Below, one piece after another: positions 7,416 through 14,379 of a stretch of 18,257 bases of DNA (position 1 is the stretch's first letter; every line of letters begins with the position of its first letter). The notes below the pieces were generated by a model. That model was not told the DNA's origin. It saw only the letters and a list, made by a program, of their open reading frames with translations, and did no database searches. A program made the position numbers and the translations under genes. Source of the DNA: an uncultured Kineosporia sp. (GTDB lineage Bacteria; Actinomycetota; Actinomycetes; Actinomycetales; Kineosporiaceae); contig CALMAR010000468.1 of the NCBI GenBank assembly GCA_937859855.1, positions 1-18,257 of the forward strand, in the 5' to 3' direction.

Positions 7416-8723
7416 TCAACCAATGCGAGGGACAGGAACGCGCGCCATTCGGGGGCTCTTAATCAAATCAAATCCCCCTTCACGAGATACAAGGGCTACT
7501 TCGACCAAACCCCCGATGCTTTGCTCGGCATCTACGGTGAGCGTTCGGCGAAGGATTGCCTGACCTAACAAAACGTCAGCAGCTTCCGCCAAACCCTGCT
7601 TAGGAAGCATGGCGAGACCTTTAAGTGTTTGGACTTCTAGTTTGTTGGCGCTATTGTCCCATTGTTCGCGCCAGGAGGAGTTTAGCGTCACAAATGCACT
7701 CGCTATCCGATCCAATAGCGTTCTCTTTAGATCTGGGAAATCATTGATGTTGTCCGATCCCATAATAGTGACTACTAATGATTCGACCAGCTGACTCACC
7801 TCAGCGGACTGCTTCTTACCCAACTCTGGAATCAGGTCTGGGTGCACTCCGTGCCTAAACGCGTCGATCTCTTCGCATTGCCCGACAGGAATAATAAACG
7901 ATTCGCCTGGACTTCTTACAGTTTTTGCTTTCATCACATCGATTTTGAGCTGTCGACCGTCATAATTGTACACATGCAATACAACGGATGACGGATAAAA
8001 CTCTCGCGCATTAGCGTAGCCTGTTACAACCAGCGTCACACTTGGAACACTCAATGAATACTCTGCCAAGATCATTCTAAGCTCATCGAGCACATCCGGA
8101 TCTACACGCCCTTGATCACTAAACGTCTTTTCAAGTATGGCATCTACATGAAATGACTCACTTTTTGCCAGTTTGTCTATTTCGATGAAATCAACACGTA
8201 AGCCAGCTTTCCCCGAATATTCGGCTCTCAATTCGCTGAGAATTTCCCGGCCCGCCCTCAATACAAGTTCAGGTGTCGGCGTCCCTCTTACGCTTGCCTG
8301 ATGGCCATCAAACGATCCTCCGCCGCCATCGGCCGAGATAACCCAGTCTTCTACTCGGTAGATACATTCGAGAATGAAGTTCGACACATTTTGGGTCCAA
8401 CTTCTTGGTCGAGCCTCTTCCGTGAAAGTGCCTAAATCCTCAAGCTCATTCTTTATACGCGTCGCGACATCCTCGATACCTTCAGCGTTTCTTAGTTTGT
8501 CACGTAAGACTTGAGACAACGAACCCCAGGGAAGCCCATCAAAATGCAGATTCCCGCATACCAGGAGTGCCATCGGTCCATCAGCTGACAAGTTGAAGAT
8601 CTTGTCGGCTCCAGGTAGGAATCGCCGCCCACTAGTGTCACCGGTTCGCGTGGAGTTCAAAACAACCGTGTCGGCTCCGACGGCGGCTCCATACGAGTTA
8701 AGTAATATGGCTCCAATTGTCAT
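7416..8723 (-). CDS. Proteasome/HslV-like Ntn-hydrolase with C-terminal extension
   Basis: Probable N-terminal-nucleophile protease. From the ATG at 8723 the protein reads MTIGAILLNSYGAAVGADTV. Removal of Met exposes Thr as residue 1, Asp falls at position 17 in a GAD context exactly as in HslV and proteasome beta subunits, and a Lys in a GADKIF context (residue 40) can play the role of Lys33 after a short insertion. The second half of the fold is suggested by TLVVTGYANAREFYPSSVVL and HVYNYDG (about 229-255). Between them lies a helical insertion (about 75-225), and a helical region of about 130 residues follows, so at 435 residues it is roughly twice HslV. The frame is open upstream to a GTG at 8765, which would hide the Thr under 15 residues. 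Neither start has a strong ribosome site. It is last in an AT-rich three-gene block. Protease activity and any defence role are inferred. Confidence 0.6.
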   Translation of the reverse strand: MTIGAILLNSYGAAVGADTVVLNSTRTGDTSGRRFLPGADKIFNLSADGPMALLVCGNLHFDGLPWGSLSQVLRDKLRNAEGIEDVATRIKNELEDLGTFTEEARPRSWTQNVSNFILECIYRVEDWVISADGGGGSFDGHQASVRGTPTPELVLRAGREILSELRAEYSGKAGLRVDFIEIDKLAKSESFHVDAILEKTFSDQGRVDPDVLDELRMILAEYSLSVPSVTLVVTGYANAREFYPSSVVLHVYNYDGRQLKIDVMKAKTVRSPGESFIIPVGQCEEIDAFRHGVHPDLIPELGKKQSAEVSQLVESLVVTIMGSDNINDFPDLKRTLLDRIASAFVTLNSSWREQWDNSANKLEVQTLKGLAMLPKQGLAEAADVLLGQAILRRTLTVDAEQSIGGLVEVALVSREGGFDLIKSPRMARVPVPRIG

Positions 8724-8837
8724 GCCGACCGGCCCAACGTTTCCATCCCCCCGTTGCCACAGCACGGGACCTGGTCATGCCGGCCGCGCTTAAGCCAGCA
8801 AATCTCTTGGCCGACATAAAATCAAGTAATGGCGGAT

Positions 8838-9044
8838 CTAGTCCGAACTTCTTCCCCTGTTGATGCGACGAAGCGCGGCCTGGGCTTGCACTAGGGTCTC
8901 CGGGATCTGTTCTTCTCGAAGATCCACGTCGTGCCTCCGCTTAGGACGTAGCTCTGAGAGACGTTCAACCATTTCGTTAGCGGTCAGCTCCCCGCGCACG
9001 AAGGCATCAACAATTTCATCTTGAGTCACGGTGCCCCCCAGCAT
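8838..9044 (-). CDS. Small acidic protein of the AT-rich block
   Basis: A protein of 68 residues from the ATG at 9044, or 63 from the GTG at 9029, which has a GGGGGG ribosome-like run four bases before it. The core (TQDEIVDAFVRGELTANEMV, then ERLSELRPKRRHDVDLREEQ) is helical with a charged C-terminus. A TTG at 9137 would extend it by 31 less convincing residues and would overlap the likely promoter. No family is recognised. It sits between the membrane protein and the Ntn-hydrolase on the same strand, so it could be an antitoxin-like inhibitor, adaptor or substrate of the hydrolase, which is speculation from position only. Confidence 0.5.
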   Translation of the reverse strand: MLGGTVTQDEIVDAFVRGELTANEMVERLSELRPKRRHDVDLREEQIPETLVQAQAALRRINRGRSSD

Positions 9045-9120
9045 GAAGAGACTGTAGCACTGAGTATTGCCCGAAGTACTGAGTGTAACATACGGCGGTT
9101 CCACAGCAAACCTGTCAGAC
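9045..9120 (-). promoter_or_regulatory. Possible promoter/operator before the small protein and Ntn-hydrolase
   Basis: On the minus strand TTGCTG and TACACT lie 16 bases apart, followed by two ACTCAGT repeats 20 bases apart that flank the presumed start point. The spacing resembles a weak housekeeping promoter with a repeated operator. The downstream gene begins within 40 bases. Only the pattern supports this. Confidence 0.3.
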
Positions 9121-9185
9121 AGTAAGGTATTGGACAACTAAGGATTAGGGATTGCCTAATTTCGTGGCGCTTCGTCGTTTCCGAC

Positions 9186-9866
9186 TTATTCAAGTAATCG
9201 AGAACGAAGTTTTTCCATGGCTAGCTCTGATGATTCTCGGAATTCTTTCAACTCCTGCTCGCTGGACAGTGCTTGTTTCTGGAAAGCAATAATGTCAGCC
9301 GCAGAAACCGTTGCCAAGTCTGTGATTGAGTTGCGAGCGTTGTTCTGTGCGTCCACTGCGAAACGCTGTGCGCTTAACGCTGCTACTGCCGCAGGCCCAA
9401 CGGTGCCAAATATGAATCCCTGAGCGAGCGTCAAACCAAATGTAACAGATGCAACAGGCCCAAGAATCAAGAAGATTGGAACGGTGCGACGCATGAGCGA
9501 GCGTTGGCTACGATCAAATCTTGCTGCGATAAACTCCATGTATTTATGATCGTCATGGAACATCTCGGCTTCAGTCTTTGCTTCATTGCTGGAGGAGCTA
9601 GTTGACGTAGACAGCCGGCGTCTTTCAAGGGAAGCCGCGACCGCCCGTCTCAAGGCACGCAGTTCCAAGGACAAATCGTCGGTGTCCGCGTTGCCCCCGA
9701 TAGCCGGTAGCTTGCCCGGCGAAGTCACATACAAGGTCAGCAGCGCACCCACCAATCCTGCAATCGCCAATAGGGCGCCTGCCTGCCAGTCAATTCGACT
9801 TGAATCGGTCAAGTGCATCCAATAGAGAATGCGATCATCATAGAGGACCGGAGAGTCAGGATCCAT
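9186..9866 (-). CDS. Membrane protein with cytoplasmic coiled coil (AT-rich block)
   Basis: Taken from the ATG at 9866 (226 residues), which has GAGG five bases upstream. A TTG at 9914 would add 16 residues. One transmembrane helix lies at about 29-48 (AGALLAIAGLVGALLTLYV) and a helical hairpin at about 128-166 (TVPIFLILGPVASVTFGLTL, then FGTVGPAAVAAL). A Ser-rich hinge and helix (85-125) separate them, and the last 50 residues look like a coiled coil. The layout recalls effector-linked membrane domains in bacterial conflict systems, such as the TRADD-N-associated membrane domain, but this is not established. It is first in the AT-rich block and codes on the same strand as the small protein and the Ntn-hydrolase. 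Confidence 0.6.
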   Translation of the reverse strand: MDPDSPVLYDDRILYWMHLTDSSRIDWQAGALLAIAGLVGALLTLYVTSPGKLPAIGGNADTDDLSLELRALRRAVAASLERRRLSTSTSSSSNEAKTEAEMFHDDHKYMEFIAARFDRSQRSLMRRTVPIFLILGPVASVTFGLTLAQGFIFGTVGPAAVAALSAQRFAVDAQNNARNSITDLATVSAADIIAFQKQALSSEQELKEFRESSELAMEKLRSRLLE

Positions 9867-9914
9867 GTACGCCTCGCTGAATACGACGGACGGGATGTAT
9901 ATCCTCTCAGTCAA

Positions 9915-10365
9915 AACACAATCGATGTGGCCCGAGGTATCAAATCCACCAAAGAGCCGATGCCGGCCGGATCGGACGTGTTCCTGGGGGGATGTTTAAG
10001 TGAACAAAGTGATCAGAAGTATTTCTTGTTTCCGATGATAGTAGATGGACACATGCATGCGGCTGCAACGACTGGGCCCGAAAGTCTCTGATCTTCGGCG
10101 CCGCCGGTTGTTCGGCGTCCGAAGCGCTCAATCACGGCCTCTGCACCCGGTTAAAACGGGCCCACGGACCCCACCGCAGATCGAGCGCAGACACTTCCAC
10201 CGGCTCAATTCTGGTGCGAGTCACTCTACTGGTCACCGTCCATGGCATCCGCTGAGGCCACCTGAGACAATCAGATGTTCGCAACATGACATCTGCGTCC
10301 TCCCGTGCGAATCCTGTCTTACGACTCAGGTCAATCGGCCGGCGTAGGCGTCGCGAGCAGCTGGA
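9915..10365. other. Gene-poor stretch carrying one copy of the 20-bp boundary motif
   Basis: Composition returns from AT-rich to GC-rich across this stretch. A likely extended -10 element (TATACA) for the leftward membrane-protein gene lies close to its start. The only other recognisable element is GGCTCAATTCTGGTGCGAGT at 10202-10221. Small open frames here lack ribosome sites and show low-complexity composition. Confidence 0.5.
10202..10221 (+). repeat. 20-bp boundary motif, copy 1
   Basis: GGCTCAATTCTGGTGCGAGT, one base different from the copies at 12704 and 14962. It lies in non-coding sequence between the AT-rich block and the small-gene cluster that starts at 10366. Confidence 0.7.
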
Positions 10366-10770
10366 TCAGGGCTCGGGTCTCGGCGGCCGGGTCACCTCGT
10401 CACCAAGCGAGCCGCACGATGATCGGTGGCGCGTCGGTAATGGGTCGATAGACCACTCCGTGACGAGGACCAGTCGCCCCTGGCGTAGCCGGTCCGCCGG
10501 CAGCCATCGGGTCACCGTGATCACCGCGTCGTCGTCAAGCCGAGCGAACGCCACGAGACCCCACCAACCGTCCTCCCGCTGGTCCCATCCCAGCAGGAGG
10601 GCGGCTGTCGCGTTCCGGTGGTCGCTGGTCTCAACCCAGCAATGCCGGGTGGGTGGCGTCTGCTTGGTCGCGGCCCGAGGTACGTCCAGCTCCACTGGCG
10701 GGTCGTAGGCACCGGAGTTCAGCGCGGCAAGGCGGCCCGCCTGAAGGTGCTGCCTGGTGGTCGCCGCCAT
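10366..10770 (-). CDS. Hypothetical protein, 134 residues
   Basis: The protein begins MAATTRQHLQAGRLAALNSG and contains a Trp-rich centre (LLLGWDQREDGWWGLVAFAR, about residues 59-78) followed by an ITVTRWLPADRLR segment, which suggests a small beta-rich domain. The C-terminal 25 residues are Arg/Pro/Ser-rich. I do not recognise the family. It lies 65 bases downstream of another short leftward gene and is probably co-transcribed with it. A 32-codon frame (MLDLDRIFVQVSDREVWRR) overlaps its start in another frame and could be an alternative product or the remnant of a longer gene. Confidence 0.5.
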   Translation of the reverse strand: MAATTRQHLQAGRLAALNSGAYDPPVELDVPRAATKQTPPTRHCWVETSDHRNATAALLLGWDQREDGWWGLVAFARLDDDAVITVTRWLPADRLRQGRLVLVTEWSIDPLPTRHRSSCGSLGDEVTRPPRPEP

Positions 10771-10835
10771 ACCTCACGGTCGGACACCTGTACGAATATG
10801 CGGTCAAGGTCCAGCATCCGGAAGGGTCTGAGACG

Positions 10836-11039
10836 TCAGCTCGTCAGGGCTGCCGGTTCCTGCTCCTCACCGATGCCGACGCTGGCCAGGACCGCCGGCA
10901 GTTCACGCGTCATGTGCTCGTGTAGCCGCCTCCGTTGCACCTCGGACAGACCGTTGATCGCTGGCCCCGAGAACACCAGCCGGTTGCTGGCCCGGTCGAT
11001 GGTCACGTGTATGTCCTCTTCGGTGATTTCCGCAGTCAT
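10836..11039 (-). CDS. Hypothetical small acidic protein, 67 residues
   Basis: Begins at ATG 11039 (MTAEITEEDIHVTIDRASNR). A longer reading upstream exists but is low-complexity. The predicted layout is a beta strand pair (HVTID, RLVFSG) followed by a helix (SEVQRRRLHEHMTRELPAVL) and an acidic tail. No family recognised. It is upstream of the 134-residue protein on the same strand, so the two may form a small operon. Confidence 0.5.
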   Translation of the reverse strand: MTAEITEEDIHVTIDRASNRLVFSGPAINGLSEVQRRRLHEHMTRELPAVLASVGIGEEQEPAALTS

Positions 11040-11128
11040 GAGCGCCCACCCTGACTGGGCCCCCAATGTGGCGTGTCGAAAGCTAGTACGAACGACATGA
11101 AGAGCCGACAGCCGGACTACCTGACCGG

Positions 11129-11503
11129 GTGACGATCGGAATGGCGGATGCGACGCTTGAGACGTGGTTCTGCTGCGCCGCGACGTCGTGGCTATCGAGC
11201 TCCAGCTCGCTGGCGTCGCCGGAATGCATGGATGCCTTCGTCCGGGTCGGCTGGACGCTGGAAGCAGCAGAGCGACGCGGCCAACAAGACCTACTCGCAT
11301 GGCTTCTCAGGCTTCCCGATACCCGGGGGCCGCTTACTGGTCGAACGATGCCCGACGACGACGCACTGCAAGCCGAGTTCGCCGCCGCCGGTCGGGGAAG
11401 CCTGGACCGTCGCACCGACGGTTTCCACTACGCGCTCGGCGTGTATGAAGCGCTCCGGTGGGTCATGGGCCAGCGGTCCGAACCGCTCTTTGAACCTCCA
11501 TAG
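11129..11503 (+). CDS. Hypothetical protein, up to 124 residues
   Basis: A GTG at 11129 opens a frame to 11503. The second half (MPDDDALQAEFAAAGRGSLD, then FHYALGVYEALRWVMGQRSE) looks coding, with high GC at third positions and a balanced composition. The first third contains an odd Ser run and may not be translated. Internal starts at 11227 and 11348 would give 92 or 52 residues. No ribosome site decides between them and no family is recognised. It diverges from the leftward small pair. Confidence 0.4.
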   Translation: MTIGMADATLETWFCCAATSWLSSSSSLASPECMDAFVRVGWTLEAAERRGQQDLLAWLLRLPDTRGPLTGRTMPDDDALQAEFAAAGRGSLDRRTDGFHYALGVYEALRWVMGQRSEPLFEPP

Positions 11504-11586
11504 GCTCCCGGATCGAGCGCGTGCTCCTTCCATTGCCCGCTCCGACTACAGTCAGATGACAAGTAATCACGCCGTGTGAGGGGATT

Positions 11587-12003
11587 GTGGCCGAGAAGTC
11601 GAAGGCGAAGCAGCACACCGAGGTAGCTGAAGGGTTGGCGGCCTGCACCTTGCTCGCCGGGGTTGAAGCGATCACCAGCACCAAGATGTCCGTCGAGTTC
11701 GCGTTCAGCGCCGTCTGGCGGTCCTGGGGTCACTCGAACAAGTACCTGCAGGTACACACGACGCACCCGCGGGATGACATCTACCACCAGATCATCGGAC
11801 GCAGTGAGCGGCGCCGCGGGGCAATAGCCGCCTGGCGGGACGACGGAAAGTGGCTGGTCCCATATCTGGTGATGCACAACTGGACGGCCGAAGAGACTTT
11901 GGACCTCATCGCAACCAACAGCGGCGTGCCTGCACAGGCTTGGAAAGACCTGACGTCCGAGTTCCTAGTTGAGCTGCGCGCGCGAGACGGTCTCCGAACG
12001 TGA
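11587..12003 (+). CDS. Hypothetical protein, 138 residues (first of a two-gene pair)
   Basis: GTG at 11587 with GAGGGG just upstream. The protein is soluble, mixed alpha/beta, with aromatic residues in the centre (WRSWGHSNKYLQVHTTHPRD) and a helical C-terminal half (TAEETLDLIATNSGVPAQAW). No known motif is visible. Its stop overlaps the GTG of the following membrane-anchored protein (GTGA at 12000-12003), which implies coupled translation and a joint function. Confidence 0.6.
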   Translation: MAEKSKAKQHTEVAEGLAACTLLAGVEAITSTKMSVEFAFSAVWRSWGHSNKYLQVHTTHPRDDIYHQIIGRSERRRGAIAAWRDDGKWLVPYLVMHNWTAEETLDLIATNSGVPAQAWKDLTSEFLVELRARDGLRT

Positions 12004-12614
12004 GGTCTGAAGTCACCTCTGGGCTGTTCACGCTAGCCGGCGTGGGTCTGGGCTTCGCGGGCACAGGCATGGGAGCCGTCTACCGCGACTGGAGGAAGGG
12101 CCGCGCCGACAGCAGACGCGCCCATGATGACCGGTGCCTCAGAGCGGCGACCTCGATGACCGACCTGACCACCGCGTTCACGAGCCTCATCCAGGCCACA
12201 CACCTGGAGCAACGCGCTGGCCGGCCCATCATGGCCTGGGAGGATCGACTCAAGTTCACCAACCAGGCGAACGCCGCCCATGCCAGCGTCCAGCGCCTAC
12301 GTAACGAGGCGATGCGGACCCGACCGACTCGACTCATAGGCATCTGCAACGAGGCGATCGGGTTGGCCAGGCTGAACACGCAGCGCGTTACCGCCTGGCA
12401 GGTCTCCGAGAAGGAACGCTCGAAAGAAGACTTCGACGCCGCGAGGGAGCGGTCACAACGCATCCGCGACCTGGCCGACGACGCCGCCGTCGTCGCCTAC
12501 CCCCGCCGGTGGCATCGGCGGCGGCGGCCGAAGGCGCTCACGACAGCAGCCGACCCGCCCCAGACGCCGACGTCGGTCTCTCCAACTTCAGCCCGGCCCG
12601 ATCCGACGGGGTAA
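12000..12614 (+). CDS. Membrane-anchored helical protein (second of the pair), chimeric C-terminus
   Basis: A 204-residue protein starting at a GTG that overlaps the previous stop. An N-terminal hydrophobic helix (residues about 7-28, SGLFTLAGVGLGFAGTGMGA) anchors it. Residues 30-165 are charged helices, and the end (YPRRWHRRRRPKALTTAADP onward) is basic and then Pro/Thr/Ser-rich. The last 25 codons are the antisense of a phage-terminase remnant (12538-12720), so the natural C-terminus may have been replaced at that junction. Family not recognised. The soluble-plus-membrane-anchored pairing recalls small conflict systems, but nothing more supports this. Confidence 0.6.
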   Translation: MRSEVTSGLFTLAGVGLGFAGTGMGAVYRDWRKGRADSRRAHDDRCLRAATSMTDLTTAFTSLIQATHLEQRAGRPIMAWEDRLKFTNQANAAHASVQRLRNEAMRTRPTRLIGICNEAIGLARLNTQRVTAWQVSEKERSKEDFDAARERSQRIRDLADDAAVVAYPRRWHRRRRPKALTTAADPPQTPTSVSPTSARPDPTG

Positions 12615-12720
12615 GCCCGAACCTGGCCCCGATCTTCACGATCATGCCGCCATAATCCCGCACCAGCTGACACGCCGGGTTCTTCACCGTGTGCTCGTGC
12701 GGCGGCTCAAATCTGGTGCG
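12538..12720 (-). pseudogene. Phage terminase small-subunit C-terminal remnant
   Basis: Read on the minus strand this stretch gives EPPHEHTVKNPACQLVRDYG followed by IGARFGLTPSDRAGLKLE and ends ...GAGRLLS-stop. The VKNPA..LVRD and FGLTPSDRA signatures match the C-terminal end of P27-type phage terminase small subunits. The N-terminal two thirds are missing: upstream the frame enters the 154-bp repeat, so the break coincides with the boundary motif at 12704-12723. It points to a lost prophage at this locus. Confidence 0.5.
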
Positions 12721-12857
12721 AGTTCGCGGCGAACCATGCTGTCCATGGGGTCGATGAGGGCCGTGAGGGTGGCAAAGCTGCTGGTGAGGGCAGGGTCGGG
12801 TAAATCGTGTCTTCTTCTAATCCACCGGCCGCAGGTTCGAATCCTGCCGGGCGCGCC
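12704..12857 (+). repeat. 154-bp repeat, copy A (boundary motif to tRNA 3' end)
   Basis: Aligned without gaps to 14962-15115. I count 11 mismatches, none within the last 49 bases. It starts with the boundary motif and ends with the tRNA-like core. Two imperfect direct repeats (GTGAGGGTGG and GTGAGGGCAG) lie inside, like recombinase arm sites. Confidence 0.8.
12809..12857 (+). repeat. tRNA 3'-end attachment-like core, copy A (unoccupied attB-like)
   Basis: A 49-bp sequence from GTCTTCTTCTAATCC to GGGCGCGCC containing the anticodon loop CTTCTAA (anticodon TCT, Arg), the T arm (GCAGG-TTCGAAT-CCTGC) and the acceptor 3' strand CGGGCGC. The 5' half of the tRNA is absent: upstream bases do not pair with the anticodon stem. 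Actinomycete integrative elements use exactly such 3' tRNA segments as attachment sites. This copy leads directly into hicBA with no cassette. Confidence 0.8.
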
Positions 12858-12907
12858 CCTCTGACCTGCAGGTTTGCCACATGCGTGGTCCACAAGTGAC
12901 GTGCTGC

Positions 12908-12929
12908 GGCTCAATATCTGGTGCGAGTA
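12908..12929 (+). repeat. Boundary motif, copy 3 (variant)
   Basis: GGCTCAATATCTGGTGCGAGTA, the motif with one inserted base. It lies 50 bases after the tRNA-like core and before hicB. The equivalent position after the last core has a more degenerate copy (16824). Confidence 0.6.
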
Positions 12930-13083
12930 GGTCCACCCGTCACCTTCGACTGGGCCCACTCTGATTGCCTCTGGTCACAGCGATCAGACATACCTCTACA
13001 CACAGCTCGCACCTCCAGCCGCGCTGCACAGGTCAAGAGCTTCCGAGTCCTCCGCGAGTAGACTCCTGAAGAGGAGGGCAGCC

Positions 13084-13305
13084 ATGGCGCAGCGCAGCTT
13101 GCAGGTCGTGATCTATCGCGAGGACGACGCCTTCGTCGCCCAGTGCCTCAACGTCGACGTTGCCAGCGACGGCGCGTCCGCTGATGAGGCCCGGGAGAAC
13201 CTCCGCGAAGCCCTGGAGCTGTACTTCGACGAACCCGACGCGGGCGCAGACTTCCAAGAGGTCGCCGAGGCCCAGGTCGAGCAACTGACGCTCAAGAGTG
13301 CCTGA
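13084..13305 (+). CDS. hicB: HicB-family antitoxin
   Basis: A 73-residue protein with the HicB partial RNase-H fold pattern: VVIYREDDAFVAQCLNVDVA (residues 8-27), then SADEARENLREALELYF (32-48). No C-terminal DNA-binding domain follows, so it is the short HicB type. GAGGAGG lies six bases before the ATG and a TAGACT -10-like box lies at about 13060. It would neutralise the HicA toxin encoded directly downstream with an eight-base overlap. A frameshifted paralogue is at 16947. Confidence 0.85.
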   Translation: MAQRSLQVVIYREDDAFVAQCLNVDVASDGASADEARENLREALELYFDEPDAGADFQEVAEAQVEQLTLKSA

Positions 13306-13510
13306 GGGTCCCTCCTCGGACGCCGTGGCCGCCATTCTGCGCCGACACGGCTTCGAACTCGTTCAGCAGCACGGCTCCCACGCCAAGTACCGCAAGACCG
13401 GCTCCCCCACCCTGACCGTGATCGTCCCGATGGGACGCAAACACTTACCCATCGGCACCTTCCGATCTATCTGCCGGCAAGCAGGGCTGCCACCCGCCAC
13501 CTTCTCCTGA
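13298..13510 (+). CDS. hicA: HicA-family mRNA interferase toxin
   Basis: A 70-residue double-stranded-RNA-binding-like fold toxin that cleaves mRNA. The hallmark GSH motif with the catalytic His28 is in VQQHGSHAKYRKTG, followed by the strand LTVIVPMG and the closing IGTFRSICRQAGL helix typical of HicA. It starts at a GTG eight bases inside hicB, so production is coupled to the antitoxin. The order antitoxin-toxin is the reverse of the E. coli hicAB operon but common elsewhere. It appears intact. Confidence 0.85.
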   Translation: MPEGPSSDAVAAILRRHGFELVQQHGSHAKYRKTGSPTLTVIVPMGRKHLPIGTFRSICRQAGLPPATFS

Positions 13511-13653
13511 GGAGCCATTGCTTGCGGCGGCAATCCCGACGCATTTCGCACCGGGACGGCTGCAGCCCTCGGCCAAGCGCTCGAGCAAACGCTGCTGGGC
13601 CCACGCCTACTCGGATTGAGCGTGCTTCTGTAACGCCTAGACATGTACAGGGC

Positions 13654-14379
13654 ATGACCACTCACGATGAACGACTCGACGCTGAGCTCGACCTGCTGTG
13701 GAGGGGACTGCAAGGAGAGCTGTCCGAGCGGCCGCGCCGATCACGACGGCGGCAGGCGGCCGTGGTCGCTGGTGTGGTGGCCGGGTCGCTGGCGGTGGGT
13801 GGGGCTGCCGCGGCGTCCGGGTTGTTGCACGCCCACACAGGCCAATATGCCCACGGCTGGCAGGTGCAGGCCGGCGGTCCGGGCGAAGAACTGGACATGG
13901 ACGCGCCCGACTACCCGACGGTGATCCGCTCGGTGGTCGCAGGCATCCCGTTCGCGCCGGGGTATCGCTCCTATCGGGAGTATGTGATCACTGTGTACCT
14001 GGCTCCGACCGGGCACGGACCCGAGAGCATCACCACCAGCGCCGCCCGCGGCGTGATGGCGAATGCGGCCATCTGTTCATGGGCAGATTCCTGGGTGGCC
14101 GCCGACCGTGACCAGCGACAGACCGCACGGGGCCGGGCCACGTCGGCGCTGGCCGACGCCCTACGCTGGAGAGCTGTCCTCGACCTCGACCCGCACCCAT
14201 CCGAGACCGGCGCCGTCGGTAACGAGGGTCGTCGAGAGCCGACCATCTTCGGTTTTCTGCCCGGCCTGGCCGCCACCGCTAAAGCCGGGGATCGGGCCGG
14301 GGTGATCCGTGCTGCCAGCGCCCCCGATAACACTTACTGCGTGCCCGAGCAGATGCACGCCATCAAGGGTTCGTTGTGA
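13654..14379 (+). CDS. Membrane protein coupled to ECF sigma factor (possible anti-sigma)
   Basis: A 241-residue single-pass protein: a short acidic cytoplasmic N-terminus with a basic stop (ERPRRSRRR), one transmembrane helix at about 35-55 (AAVVAGVVAGSLAVGGAAAA) and an external domain of about 185 residues. The ATG at 13654 is preferred over upstream in-frame starts, whose sequence is Arg/Pro-rich and unlike protein. Its stop overlaps the start of the sigma gene (GTGA). The layout fits an anti-sigma or sensor protein, but the classical zinc anti-sigma motif (HxxxCxxC) is absent. Confidence 0.65.
   Translation: MTTHDERLDAELDLLWRGLQGELSERPRRSRRRQAAVVAGVVAGSLAVGGAAAASGLLHAHTGQYAHGWQVQAGGPGEELDMDAPDYPTVIRSVVAGIPFAPGYRSYREYVITVYLAPTGHGPESITTSAARGVMANAAICSWADSWVAADRDQRQTARGRATSALADALRWRAVLDLDPHPSETGAVGNEGRREPTIFGFLPGLAATAKAGDRAGVIRAASAPDNTYCVPEQMHAIKGSL

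Noticed and set aside
10045..10708. Plus-strand frames between 10045 and 10708
   Set aside because: Arg/Ser/Pro-rich shadow text, partly opposite the more plausible 134-residue minus-strand protein.
12809..12857. Complete tRNA gene at any of the four cores
   Set aside because: No D arm or 5' acceptor strand, and the upstream bases do not pair with the anticodon stem. Only the 3' part is present.
12684..12959. Minus-strand frames over the tRNA-like cores (also 15001-15201, 15828-16031, 16658-16852) giving proteins with ARPAGFEPAAGGLEED-like text
   Set aside because: This text is the antisense translation of tRNA T-arm sequence, a well-known source of false hypothetical proteins. No ribosome sites.
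13522..13653. N-terminal extension of the membrane protein from 13522
   Set aside because: The extra 44 residues are Arg/Pro/Ser-rich with no ribosome site. The ATG at 13654 starts the protein-like sequence.
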